The position numbers and the translations under genes were made by a program. From contig NZ_JBGCUN010000004.1 in NCBI RefSeq assembly GCF_041103235.1, positions 1 to 64,000 on the forward strand: a stretch of 64,000 bases of DNA. Direction: 5' to 3'. The notes below the pieces were generated by a model. It had not been told where the DNA came from and did not search any database. It was given only the letters and a program-made list of their open reading frames with translations. Shown here piece after piece: positions 1 to 8,349 of this stretch. Source of the stretch: Yoonia sp. R2331. GTDB lineage: Bacteria; Pseudomonadota; Alphaproteobacteria; Rhodobacterales; Rhodobacteraceae. Numbering within the stretch: the stretch's first letter is position 1; each line of letters opens with the position of its first letter.

Positions 1-232
1 ATATCCATCACAAGCAACCAGGTGTTCTGGGCGAGATCCTGTTCATCAGCGAACTTTTCGCAGCCGCTTGATCCAGCGCAAAAACCCATACCATCGATCA
101 GCGCCTATCAATTAATGCAACAGTCCCCTTCGAATGACTCAGCACCTGGAGATTGCTGCTCTTTTTCAAGACACTCGAAACGAATGAACGCTATTTCGCA
201 AAATCGGGTTAATACAGGCTTTCTTTGAACAT
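1..232. other. window edge, no supported gene
   Basis: I see no open frame here with convincing coding character. The only plus-strand frame is short and has no ribosome binding site. This stretch may hold the 3' flank of the minus-strand DUF1612 gene or the end of a gene that begins outside the window. Confidence 0.4.
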
Positions 233-1300
233 TTAGATGTCGATCTTCCACACCCTATAGCGCCCCTGCCCGGTCACTTCGCGGATCATACCGCTTGCCT
301 CCATCCACGCCAGATTGCGCTGAACGGCGGCGCGACTGGCTCCAGTCGTCGCCTCAGCCATTGGGGCGGAGACCAAGGGCCACTGAGAGAAAATTCTTCG
401 CAAGGCAACCGGCGTGCGGCCAGACAAATGCGCCATGACGTTCTCTGCCCGCCCGGTCCAAGCTTCAATATCGTCAAGTGTTCGCATCGCCGTTAGGATT
501 GCGCTGTTCATCCCATCCAGCCAGCGGGCCAAACGTTCGGGCGGCAAGCCCGAAACACGCAGCCCCCCTGCCCCGCCCATGGCGAGCGGTGCGAAGATGG
601 CGCCGCTTCCATCGCTGGCCGCGATCCGGGACGCAGTGACGGCGGCTTCCATCTGGCCGCCGTGCTGTCCGAGGCCGGCCAGGTTCCAGAGATGAAAACC
701 CATGCAAGCCCGCGTGATTGGGTGGAGCTCGGCTGCTGCAGCCATTACGTCCAACCATCCACCCGCGCGATCTTCGAAACGCTCAGCGCTGCCTTCAATG
801 TTCTCGGGATCGCGGCGATCCAGGAAGGCGGCCAAGTCAGCCTTCGGTCCGGGACCGCCTGTCAGGCGCCGAACAGCCCATCCAACTCTTGCCAGGGCAT
901 TTGGGTCATCTTGTGCACCTGACAGCCGCATCGATATCCAAAGCGCCAGACGATCAGAACTCACCCGATCCCCTGCGAACCAGCTAAGGTCCGCTGCCTC
1001 GATAAGAGCGAGGCGATGCCGCCAGCCTTCCGGGCCACGCAGCAGCCTGTCATCCAGAGCACCCAGGCGTCCAGCCACTCTTGCCAGTCGCGCAGCGTGA
1101 ACGCCTTCTGCCTTTGCCCAGTCTTCGATGACGGCAGTGTCCGGCGGTTCTGCACGCGGCCCGGGAGGCAAATCATCTGGTTCTTCTTCGAATGGTCCCG
1201 GCAGAAACCAGAGATTCTCTTCGTGAGCCTCTTCATCCTCCTCGATGGTGATGAGGGGGTCATAGATATTGTCAGTCAAAGCGGATGCTTGGGTCTTCAT
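233..1300 (-). CDS. DUF1612/HTH-domain protein (RHE_PE00001-like)
   Basis: A 355-residue protein resembling the DUF1612 plus helix-turn-helix proteins common on rhizobial and roseobacter plasmids (recalled family similarity). An acidic N-terminus is followed by a largely helical middle with many Trp and Leu residues. The C-terminal 60 residues read as a winged helix-turn-helix of the type that splits into 'A..tgaSRAAVQRNL.WMEASGMIREVTGQGRYRVW'-like segments. It is probably a DNA-binding regulator, target unknown. A perfect 10-bp inverted repeat directly abuts the start codon and suggests autoregulation. It is divergent from the recombinase gene at 1527. The family assignment is fairly secure; the function is not. 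Confidence 0.75.
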   Translation of the reverse strand: MKTQASALTDNIYDPLITIEEDEEAHEENLWFLPGPFEEEPDDLPPGPRAEPPDTAVIEDWAKAEGVHAARLARVAGRLGALDDRLLRGPEGWRHRLALIEAADLSWFAGDRVSSDRLALWISMRLSGAQDDPNALARVGWAVRRLTGGPGPKADLAAFLDRRDPENIEGSAERFEDRAGGWLDVMAAAAELHPITRACMGFHLWNLAGLGQHGGQMEAAVTASRIAASDGSGAIFAPLAMGGAGGLRVSGLPPERLARWLDGMNSAILTAMRTLDDIEAWTGRAENVMAHLSGRTPVALRRIFSQWPLVSAPMAEATTGASRAAVQRNLAWMEASGMIREVTGQGRYRVWKIDI

Positions 1301-1328
1301 ATGTGCAAAATACTGTCCTTTTGCACAT
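1301..1328. promoter_or_regulatory. perfect inverted repeat at the DUF1612 start codon
   Basis: ATGTGCAAAA (1301-1310) and TTTTGCACAT (1319-1328) form a perfect 10-bp inverted repeat with an 8-nt spacer. It touches the start codon of the minus-strand gene, so a bound protein would block its transcription or translation. It is a likely operator, possibly for the adjacent HTH protein itself. Confidence 0.65.
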
Positions 1329-1477
1329 TACCCAAGTGATTTTGTGGCGGTTGCCTTCGCTCTTTATATAGTATGCGCGCGCGACTGCCGGTGAAACCTC
1401 TCAGATCGCGTTCAGCGCAAGGAAACCAAGGGTTTTTGGACGAGCGCGACGAGAAAGCACCTACTTGCATTCGTTTG

Positions 1478-1491
1478 TAAACGGTCGTTTA
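1478..1491. promoter_or_regulatory. TAAACG-N2-CGTTTA palindrome upstream of the recombinase
   Basis: A 6-bp inverted repeat with a 2-nt spacer lies 36 bp before the recombinase start, with further AAACG copies nearby (around 1473 and 1516). It could be part of a res crossover site or an operator for the resolvase. I cannot tell which. Confidence 0.4.
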
Positions 1492-1526
1492 GTAGCGATG
1501 CCTTTAATTGCAAACGGCCCGATTTC

Positions 1527-2435
1527 ATGCCCCTGATAGGCTACGCCCGTGTTTCCACTGAGGATCAGACCCCCCTGCCCCAGTCTGAGGCCCTGCAGAC
1601 TGCGGGTTGCGTCGAGATCTTTGAAGAGCACGCCTCGGGCGGCAATCGCGCGCGACCGGTGCTGGCACGCGTGCTCGAACGCGTCCAGAGCGGCGATACG
1701 CTGGTCGTTGTGCGGATCGACCGGCTTGCGCGATCTCTGTCGCACTTGCTGGAGGTGATCGAACGTCTGGAGGCCAAGGGAGCTTTCTTCCGCTCCCTGC
1801 ATGACCCCATCGACACCGCTTCCCCGCAGGGCAAGTTCACATTGCAGGTTCTGGGCGCCGCGGCCGAGTTCGAGCGCGCGCTGATACGTGAGCGCACAAA
1901 GGCCGGGCTTGCCTCTGCCCGCGCCAAAGGGCGCGTTGGTGGCAATCCTGGGCTACGCGCCAAGGATCCCGCTGCGCTGCGCAAGGTGCGGCTGGCGCGA
2001 CAGGACGGCTACGTGGAGCGCCTCAACGAGACCGCGCAGGATTGGGTGCCCCATGTGCGCCGCTTGCGACCGGATATGGCCTGGGAAGACCTGCTGCGGA
2101 TCATCAATGGCCCCCTGCCCCCAGATCGCCATTGGACACAAAGCCGACTGCTCCGCGCTGTGAAGGCATATGTGCGCGACGGGTTCCTTCCTGCCGAGGT
2201 GCTTGGCCGCGCCGGACGCCGCGAAACCGATGACCGCCTGCCGGCCATCGTCGCAGCGATCAAGGGCGCGGACCCCGAAATCACGCTGCAGGCGATCTGC
2301 GACCGGCTGGAATCGATGCGCGAACGGACCCCTCGAGGTCGTGCCAGCTGGCAGCCGTCTTCGGTCAAAATGTTGCTCGAACGAGCGGAGCGGCTTGGCC
2401 TAATTTCATCAGAATCGGCTCACTCCCAACTGTAA
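1527..2435 (+). CDS. serine recombinase/resolvase
   Basis: A 302-residue site-specific recombinase. The resolvase/invertase catalytic domain occupies about residues 1-145: the YARVSTEDQ motif gives the nucleophile Ser10, and VRIDRLARSL near residue 68 supplies the conserved arginines. The E-helix region FERALIRERTKAGL is also visible. The remaining ~155 residues are longer than the short HTH tail of Tn3-type resolvases and may hold a helical DNA-binding extension. On a RepABC replicon such enzymes usually resolve multimers, which fits its position just before repA. The start is the ATG at 1527; a good Shine-Dalgarno sequence is not visible. Family confident; role inferred. Confidence 0.9.
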   Translation: MPLIGYARVSTEDQTPLPQSEALQTAGCVEIFEEHASGGNRARPVLARVLERVQSGDTLVVVRIDRLARSLSHLLEVIERLEAKGAFFRSLHDPIDTASPQGKFTLQVLGAAAEFERALIRERTKAGLASARAKGRVGGNPGLRAKDPAALRKVRLARQDGYVERLNETAQDWVPHVRRLRPDMAWEDLLRIINGPLPPDRHWTQSRLLRAVKAYVRDGFLPAEVLGRAGRRETDDRLPAIVAAIKGADPEITLQAICDRLESMRERTPRGRASWQPSSVKMLLERAERLGLISSESAHSQL

Positions 2436-2778
2436 CTAGCAGAGGCTCAAACAGCTGAATCTATCAGCTCCAAACACCGTCAGAAGGTCAATTGTGCCAT
2501 TGGTTGCATGGGTTTAGCCAATACCGTCCAAACAATCCTCATGAGTGGCTTGAAGCACGGTCTTGTGGACTTATTGCTATAAAATCAACAACTTGCGGTT
2601 ATCTTAATGTGACTGTACGTATTGGTGCTGTGGATAACTTTCACACTACATCTAGATTCTTCTTGCCGGACTCACTTGATCGTGGCATTCCCGTTCTGAC
2701 GGCAAAACGCGTCAGACGCGCTGTACACCGTCAGAATGACCAAGAGCCTCAACAGAGGCCGAGAGTGGGCGGCAGGAC
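2436..2778. promoter_or_regulatory. repABC leader with iterated CCGTCAGAA motif
   Basis: This 343-bp gap before repA holds no gene. ACACCGTCAGAA occurs twice as a direct repeat (2474-2485 and 2725-2736), and TTCTGACGG (2694-2702) is the inverse of the second copy, making a perfect 9-bp inverted repeat with a 25-nt spacer. The RepA (ParA-type) proteins of RepABC plasmids repress their own operon from sites like these, so this is the likely repA promoter/operator. Other RepABC replicons keep parS sites here as well. Confidence 0.5.
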
Positions 2779-3978
2779 ATGGATGATCGTAACGTTGGAT
2801 ACGCGCAAGGCATAGGCTCTTCCGACATCGGAGCATTTGCCGACAATCTGGCTGAATCTTTGGATCGCCAGATGAAGATCGCTTTCGAGCCCGAAGAACG
2901 AAAGTCTCTGCGCCGTTTCAGTTCTACCGAAGTTGCCAGCCTCCTGCGCGTTAGCACATCTAACCTGCGCAACCGGCACAAGGACGGCAGCTTCCCGGAA
3001 GTTCATACGGACAACCGCGGACACCGGTTCTACACGGCCCAAGAGATCGATAAGCTGCGCGATATTCTGGGGCGCACCGGAAAGAACGCAGAAAGCTACC
3101 GCCCCGGTCGACGTGAAGGCGATCGTCTCCAGGTGGTATCTGTCGTCAATTTCAAAGGCGGATCGTCAAAAACAACAGCAACGATCCATCTTGCACAACG
3201 GTATGCTTTGCGAGGTTACCGAGTGTTGGTCTTGGATCTCGATCCTCAGGCAAGTTTGACCACTTTTTTCGGTTTTCGGCCTGAGCTCGAGTTCGCTGAA
3301 GGCGGCACAATCTATGATGCTCTGAGATATGAGGAGCAAGTTCCACTCTCCGACGTCATCCAAACGACCTACTTCCATAAGCTCGATATGGTTCCGGCGG
3401 GCCTAATGCTCTCGGAATATGAAACTGAGACGGCAAACGCCCTCGCCCGTCGGGTGCAGCCCATATTTGCGGAGCGCCTCGCCTTAGCGCTTGAGGAAGT
3501 TGAGGCGAGTTACGACATCGTGCTGATCGACTGCCCGCCTCAACTTGGCTTTCTGACCCTAACGGCGTTGGCAGCCTCGACGGGACTCCTGGTAACGGTC
3601 GTACCAGGCATGCTCGACATTGCTTCAATGAGCCAGTTCCTGAAACTTGCTTCGGAAACGGTAAAGGCTGTCGAAGAAGCCATTGGCCGGCGCGTTACAT
3701 GGGACTTCGTAAAGTTCTTGATCACGAGATACGAGCCGTCGGACGGGCCTCAGACCCAGATGGCGGGCTACCTGAGATCGATCTTGGCCGGACAGGTCAT
3801 GACTGAGCCAATGCTGAAGTCTACAGCAATCTCGGACGCCGGAATGACCCAGCAAACCGTCTACGAAGTTGATCCGAGCCAGTTCATCAGGAAAACGATT
3901 GATCGCGCTCTGACCAGCGTGAACGGCGTTGGCGATGAGTTGGAACAAACAATCCAAATGGCTTGGGGGCGTCGCTGA
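2779..3978 (+). CDS. repA: RepA partition ATPase (ParA family, RepABC type)
   Basis: A 399-residue ParA-type ATPase that segregates the replicon together with RepB and autorepresses repABC. The N-terminal ~110 residues hold a MerR-like helix-turn-helix (TEVASLLRVSTSNLRNRHKDG), as usual for RepABC RepA. The deviant Walker A box KGGSSKTT is at about residue 125. The Walker A' region (LDLDPQASLT) and Walker B region (IVLIDCPPQLG) follow. The stop codon overlaps the repB start by one base (TGATG), so the two are translationally coupled. It is the first gene of the repA-repB-repC order diagnostic of the family. High confidence. Confidence 0.95.
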   Translation: MDDRNVGYAQGIGSSDIGAFADNLAESLDRQMKIAFEPEERKSLRRFSSTEVASLLRVSTSNLRNRHKDGSFPEVHTDNRGHRFYTAQEIDKLRDILGRTGKNAESYRPGRREGDRLQVVSVVNFKGGSSKTTATIHLAQRYALRGYRVLVLDLDPQASLTTFFGFRPELEFAEGGTIYDALRYEEQVPLSDVIQTTYFHKLDMVPAGLMLSEYETETANALARRVQPIFAERLALALEEVEASYDIVLIDCPPQLGFLTLTALAASTGLLVTVVPGMLDIASMSQFLKLASETVKAVEEAIGRRVTWDFVKFLITRYEPSDGPQTQMAGYLRSILAGQVMTEPMLKSTAISDAGMTQQTVYEVDPSQFIRKTIDRALTSVNGVGDELEQTIQMAWGRR

Positions 3979-4946
3979 TGGCCCGAAATATCTTCAATCA
4001 GCCTCCAAAGGACGAGAAGGAGAGCGCGGCCCCCTCCCCTACCCCGCCGAAAGCGGCAAAACTGCCGGGATCTGTTGGCGGCTTGCGCGACTCTTTGCGC
4101 GAGATCACCGCGAATTCCATTCGGGACATCGAGCCCGATCAGATTGACATGGATGGTCTGCGCGATCGGTTGGTGCTGGAGGATTCCAGTATTGATGAGT
4201 TGGCCGAAAGCATTCGCAAGCATGGGCAACAAGTGCCAATTATGGTCCGTCCATCGGCCCAACCGGACAGATACCGTATCATCTACGGCCGACGCAGACT
4301 TGCAGCAATCCGCATGGTCGGCGGAACGGTCAAGGCGATCGTTCGAACCTTGGATGACGACGCATCTCTGATCGCACAGGGCCAAGAGAACAACCTCCGA
4401 CTAGACCCGTCATTCATCGAGAAATCTCTTTTTATCAAAGAGATGCAGGAATCAGGTTACAAGCCAAACGTAATTCAGGATGCTCTAGGCTTGACACGGC
4501 AGGGCGTATCCAACCATCGCGTCGTCATAGAACAACTGCCAGAAGGGCTTGTACAGCTGATCGGGCCGGCACATGGCATCGGACGACGGCAATGGGGTGA
4601 CCTGGCCGCGTTCTCGAAAAATATAGATCTGGTGAACACGGCCAAAGAGGCGATTGCCGCCCTGCCCGACGACACTCCAAGCGCGGAGAAGTTTCAAGCA
4701 GTCTACTCGGCTTGCTCGAACAAGGCGCGTAGCAACAAGAAGCAAGACAACCGCAGCCTAACGTCCGTCGTCAAAGATGGGGACGGTAGCTCTGTGGGAA
4801 CGCTGACAGTCGATCAGAAAACGATCGCCATCAAGATCGCCAAGAAGGACAACCCAGAATTCGGCCGATGGCTCGAAGAGCGCGCGGAGGCAACGCTTTT
4901 GCAACTCTTCGAACAGTGGCGGAATGAGAGCGGCTCTGGGTCCTAA
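3978..4946 (+). CDS. repB: RepB centromere-binding protein (ParB family)
   Basis: A 322-residue ParB-type protein that binds the plasmid centromere and stimulates RepA ATPase. The start is the ATG overlapping the repA stop by one base; a frame upstream would add only five residues. Around residues 50-130 lies the ParB N-terminal domain, with IRKHGQQVPIMVRP and the arginine-rich box GRRRLAAIR. The HTH follows (IQDALGLTRQGVSNHRVVIEQ). The C-terminus is a dimerization region of lower conservation. The two 16-18 bp palindromes downstream of repC are good candidate binding sites. High confidence from sequence plus gene order. Confidence 0.95.
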   Translation: MARNIFNQPPKDEKESAAPSPTPPKAAKLPGSVGGLRDSLREITANSIRDIEPDQIDMDGLRDRLVLEDSSIDELAESIRKHGQQVPIMVRPSAQPDRYRIIYGRRRLAAIRMVGGTVKAIVRTLDDDASLIAQGQENNLRLDPSFIEKSLFIKEMQESGYKPNVIQDALGLTRQGVSNHRVVIEQLPEGLVQLIGPAHGIGRRQWGDLAAFSKNIDLVNTAKEAIAALPDDTPSAEKFQAVYSACSNKARSNKKQDNRSLTSVVKDGDGSSVGTLTVDQKTIAIKIAKKDNPEFGRWLEERAEATLLQLFEQWRNESGSGS

Positions 4947-5184
4947 CCCAAGCCACACAGAGTAACGCGAACAGAGGAGAAAAGCGAAGACCAGAAAGAA
5001 AAGAGCCCCCCAAAGTTTCCCCTGGAGAGCCCTCATCATTCGATTAGCACTCATGATGTAGCAACCTCCAGCAAACCGGTCAAGAGTCACCGATTCGGTG
5101 GACGGATTTTTATTGCCTTTTCCTGAGTGAAATTTTGGGAAGAGACAGGGAATTTGTGGGCCAAACGGTCGTCGTGAACAAACC
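4947..5184 (-). ncRNA. candidate ctRNA region between repB and repC
   Basis: RepABC plasmids carry a small counter-transcribed RNA on the strand opposite repC in the repB-repC gap, which limits RepC synthesis. This 238-bp gap has the expected length and position and contains no gene. On the minus strand, a G-rich run followed by a T-rich stretch (about 5015-4990) could be the RNA's terminator, but I could not define the ends. Placement rests mainly on family knowledge. Confidence 0.4.
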
Positions 5185-6240
5185 ATGGCATTTACAAAAC
5201 TATCGATCGGAACCGCTGGCGCTGATGCATCACGCGGTCCAATTTCTGCGGCTGAAACCGACATTTGGACCATCTTCAGGGCACTGAGAGATGCACGTAG
5301 CGTGTTCGGTCTACGTCCTGGCCATATCCAAACACTTCAAGCAATGCTCAGTTTCTTGAAACCAGGCCACGGCGAAACGGTTTTCGCGTCCAACAACTCG
5401 ATTTGCCAGCGCGTCGGCGGTATCGACGAGCGGACCCTCCGAAGACACATCAACCGTTTCGTTGAACTCGGTTTCATCAAGCGCAATGACAGCTCGAACC
5501 GAAAGCGCTACCGCGTTCGCTCATCCGGCGGTCATTGCATCAGCTATGGATTGTCTCTAGCCCCCTTCCTCCAGCGCGCGAACGAGCTTGTCGCCATCGC
5601 ACATGAGATGGAAAATAACCGACGGGATCGGATATTTGCCCGCAAACAGATACTTACAAAGCTCGCCCATTTGGAAGAGCATGATCCCAGCAATACATTC
5701 ATCAACCACGCACGGAAAGCTCTTCGCAGGAAGCTGAGCCTCCCTGAATACCACGCGCTGCTTGCAGACACAGACAGAGAATGCCAGAGTTTGCATGCCC
5801 CAGATGACCCACCAGAAACTGTAGAATTGCCCGCCAATGACGGACAAACTGTCCGGCACCAATCTAAGTCTGAAGAAGAAAAAAAAGATTTAGATAGCAA
5901 CCTAGGCAATGAAGCTCTGAAACCAGACTTGCTAACCTCAGTTTGCGATCAAGCTACATCGTTCTCGACAGAGAGACTTAGAAACTGGTTGGACATTGAA
6001 AACCATGCTCGAACACTTGCACCCATGATTGGGATTCACCCAGATACATTCGAGAAGGCCAAGAATGCAGTAGGAGCTCAGAAAGCGTCATGCGCGATCT
6101 TCATCATGCTACAACTTGGACAACGCATCAGGGACTTTGGAGCGTATTTCCACAGTATCACCTTGGGCCAACGTCAAGACCAGTTTGATCCAGTGGCTTT
6201 GATCAAGCGTCTGTCCAAAACTGCTATGCAAAACGCCTAG
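5185..6240 (+). CDS. repC: RepC replication initiator
   Basis: A 351-residue RepC-type initiator. The N-terminal two thirds hold the typical winged-helix region with SICQRVGGIDERTLRRHINRFVELGFIKR, which recognizes the origin; RepC origins normally lie within repC itself. The C-terminal third (ASCAIFIMLQLGQRIRDFGAYFHSIT) matches the conserved end of the family, where the signature for 'not all repeats drawn into heat' segments sits. An acidic, Lys/Glu/Asp-rich linker at residues 215-250 separates the domains. It is the last gene of the operon and is followed at once by a palindrome. Replication from this gene makes the window part of an independent replicon. Confidence 0.93.
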   Translation: MAFTKLSIGTAGADASRGPISAAETDIWTIFRALRDARSVFGLRPGHIQTLQAMLSFLKPGHGETVFASNNSICQRVGGIDERTLRRHINRFVELGFIKRNDSSNRKRYRVRSSGGHCISYGLSLAPFLQRANELVAIAHEMENNRRDRIFARKQILTKLAHLEEHDPSNTFINHARKALRRKLSLPEYHALLADTDRECQSLHAPDDPPETVELPANDGQTVRHQSKSEEEKKDLDSNLGNEALKPDLLTSVCDQATSFSTERLRNWLDIENHARTLAPMIGIHPDTFEKAKNAVGAQKASCAIFIMLQLGQRIRDFGAYFHSITLGQRQDQFDPVALIKRLSKTAMQNA

Positions 6241-6241
6241 T

Positions 6242-6257
6242 GTCCACCGCGGTGGAC
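6242..6257. other. candidate parS palindrome, copy 1
   Basis: GTCCACCGCGGTGGAC is a perfect 16-bp palindrome starting one base after the repC stop codon. RepABC replicons have ParB-binding palindromes at characteristic places, one of which is just downstream of repC. Confidence 0.75.
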
Positions 6258-6373
6258 GTCTGGCCAGCAACTAGTCCAATGACGCGCGTTCTCGCCACAT
6301 GCATCAAAGCTACAGAGCCAAATTCCACTAGGGCGATACTCCACAGTCAATCCGTTTTCCTCCGACCCGCCGA

Positions 6374-6391
6374 TGTCCACCGCGGTGGACA
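6374..6391. other. candidate parS palindrome, copy 2
   Basis: TGTCCACCGCGGTGGACA is a perfect 18-bp palindrome with the same core as the site at 6242, 132 bp further on. Two copies on the repC-distal side support a centromere role for RepB. Confidence 0.75.
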
Positions 6392-6414
6392 GATCCGGCA
6401 CCAAGTCTCACAAC

Positions 6415-6927
6415 TCACATGTGCAACAGCCGCTCTTCGTCATCCACCACTTCCAAAGAACCTTTATTGTCAGTCCAGGCCCACAGGACGATGTTGAAGT
6501 CCGATGACGATGCACCCTTCGCAAAACTCTTGATCAGAAGCCCCACAAACCGATCCGCTATGAGGGCCCGTGCTAAATCCTGTGTCGGAACCGATTGCCC
6601 TTCGAGCATCTTCATGCGCCATGCAGGGTCGCCAAGCATCGCCGCTGTCGCGCCATACCGGTCAAGTCCGCCCGGATTGCGGGTATCGAAAATCGGCCCA
6701 AGGTCGGCGTTGTAGGACACCAAGATCGTGGGCTGCAGGCTGCCGACTTGGTTGGCTTCTCGGAGAGCGGTCGCGGGATCCAGCGAAGTGTAGAGGGCAG
6801 GGGTGTCCTTGGCATTAAAGCGCCCTCCATAGAGTTCAGCGCCTCGTCCGGACAAAGGCGCGCGGGCATAGACCGGGTTCAGGGCGCGGTAGAGCGGCCC
6901 TGAGTAGCGTCCATCTTTCAGCGGCAT
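6415..6927 (-). CDS. RES-domain toxin (NAD+-degrading family)
   Basis: A 170-residue RES-family protein. Characterized members degrade NAD+ and stop growth when their antitoxin is lost. The family features are visible: an early Arg in LYRALNP, GGRFNAKDTPALYTSLDPATALRE containing the conserved Arg and Glu, and a late Ser-rich segment (KSFAKGASSSDFN). It lies 101 bp downstream of the Xre/MbcA-type antitoxin on the same strand, the usual antitoxin-first order. On this replicon it probably acts as an addiction module. The family is confident; activity is inferred. Confidence 0.88.
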   Translation of the reverse strand: MPLKDGRYSGPLYRALNPVYARAPLSGRGAELYGGRFNAKDTPALYTSLDPATALREANQVGSLQPTILVSYNADLGPIFDTRNPGGLDRYGATAAMLGDPAWRMKMLEGQSVPTQDLARALIADRFVGLLIKSFAKGASSSDFNIVLWAWTDNKGSLEVVDDEERLLHM

Positions 6928-7028
6928 CTCAGCGTCCCGCCATTCAAAAATATGGTCTGTGACACCGATGTCCCGAGAACACGAAGTGTGACAGGGTATT
7001 GGTGTCTCATGTCTTGGCGGGGCGGGCT

Positions 7029-7379
7029 TTAGGCAAAGACGCCCGCATCAACCGCATCAATGTATTCCAGAACTTGCTGCGCTTTGCCTTCCTGCACCAG
7101 TTGCATGGCTGTCCGGCCATCAAAGCCGGGCAGGGGCTCTGACCGGTACCATGCATAGGCCATTAGTTCCGAGCCGAAGCGCGGTTCGACTTTGTTCAGC
7201 ACCTCTACCAATTCGCGCAGGCGGCGCTGCGTCTTGTCCGAACCGATGCGGGTTCGCCTCTGCAACGCGTCTTTGCCCAAGCCGACGGTCAATGCGATCT
7301 CTTCTGCTGACGTGCGTAGCACCGCGGCGATCTTGCGCGGTTCGAATTGCCCAGCTTCAGCAAAGTTCGTGATGTGCAT
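7029..7379 (-). CDS. Xre/MbcA/ParS-type antitoxin of the RES pair
   Basis: A 116-residue protein with an N-terminal HTH-like segment (KIAAVLRTSAEEIALTVGL) and a C-terminal MbcA/ParS toxin-binding domain of the pattern RLRELVEVLNKVEPRFGSELMAYAWYRSEPLPGFDGRTAMQLVQEGKAQQVLEYI, read here only by its key parts: the LPGFDGRTAMQLV core and the preceding Trp/Tyr cluster. It neutralizes the RES toxin and normally represses the operon. The palindrome GCAATATTGC at 7418-7427, 39 bp upstream of the start, is a plausible operator. It is short of the usual ~150 residues, so the HTH may be reduced. Confidence 0.85.
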   Translation of the reverse strand: MHITNFAEAGQFEPRKIAAVLRTSAEEIALTVGLGKDALQRRTRIGSDKTQRRLRELVEVLNKVEPRFGSELMAYAWYRSEPLPGFDGRTAMQLVQEGKAQQVLEYIDAVDAGVFA

Positions 7380-7838
7380 GATCTATGCTCCTACAGTGAT
7401 ACTGACGGTATATAGCGGCAATATTGCTGAAATTCAAGCTGTCAGGAGGTGCTGAGCCTTCGTTTCCCATGTTAATCCGTAACGCTGCATTGCTCTGAAC
7501 GCCGGAAATCCGGATTTTGGGCCTGAAAAGTCACAGTAGGCGCGTTTTTTGCCGATCGAGAACATCAGATAAGTTATTGATAATATGCTAAAGATTGCTG
7601 CGGTCGGGCTGGGGTTGCCGATATACCTTGCCGATCTTGGACCCCAATCGGCACTGACTGCATGAAGTCCTTGGGAACCGCGGTGGTGTCGGACCCTTGT
7701 CAGTTTCCGCGGTCCAGTTGGCGGTTGGAAAGGGAAAGTGTCCTTCGGGTTTTGTGACTGACAGTTGAGGGACCTTGGTGTGCCTCGGACGGGTCCGGGC
7801 CGGGTTCCGGTCTGCCGTTCCTGATGAAGGGCATTCAC
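7380..7838. other. divergent intergenic region with TA operator
   Basis: 459 bp without a supported gene between the minus-strand antitoxin and the plus-strand gene at 7839. The palindrome GCAATATTGC (7418-7427), extended imperfectly to AGCgGCAATATTGCtG, lies in the antitoxin promoter. Nothing else recognizable. Confidence 0.5.
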
Positions 7839-8309
7839 ATGCAACCAGGTGTCTTGCGCGTGCTGCGCGCGACCGCTGCCTCTTGGTGGCGGCACAGAGA
7901 GCTGCGCCGAACCGGCGAGAAGGAGCTGGCACGGCAGCTCGAGCGGACGGCCGTTCTCCGCGATCTCGGCTATCTCAAGCAGGCCGCGTCATTGCCGAAT
8001 GCGCATGTGATCTGCGGAGACGGTGGGACATTCCTCCATCTCGGTTGGACCACTGTGTCGAGTTTCGCGCCGATCGAGCGCTTTCCCTTGGCCGCTCTTG
8101 CGGTCGCACGAGGGATACCCTTCATCGATATTCGACCCGTCACCGATGTCATCGCCTTCGCGAACCTGCCGCGGGTGACGCGGAACGGATCGGTCAACCC
8201 TGAGCATTCGGGTGCCGACAGGTGCGTCTCGCTGACCACCTACATCGACATGGTCGAAAAGCTCGGTGCCAAGATCGCCAACGATCCGCGGTCCCGTCAG
8301 TCAATCTGA
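7839..8309 (+). CDS. conserved hypothetical protein
   Basis: A 156-residue protein of unknown function. The first 45 residues are Arg-rich and helical (WWRHRELRRTGEKELARQLE). The rest mixes beta and alpha structure, with no membrane segment or signal peptide and no catalytic motif I recognize. I prefer the ATG at 7839, which has AAGGG at a sensible distance, over the ATG 15 bp upstream. It is followed after 40 bp by the ArdC-like gene in the same direction, so the two probably share a transcript. Confidence 0.6.
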   Translation: MQPGVLRVLRATAASWWRHRELRRTGEKELARQLERTAVLRDLGYLKQAASLPNAHVICGDGGTFLHLGWTTVSSFAPIERFPLAALAVARGIPFIDIRPVTDVIAFANLPRVTRNGSVNPEHSGADRCVSLTTYIDMVEKLGAKIANDPRSRQSI

Positions 8310-8349
8310 TCACCATTTCCTCTCACCAATACTCGAAAGGAGGCCAGCC

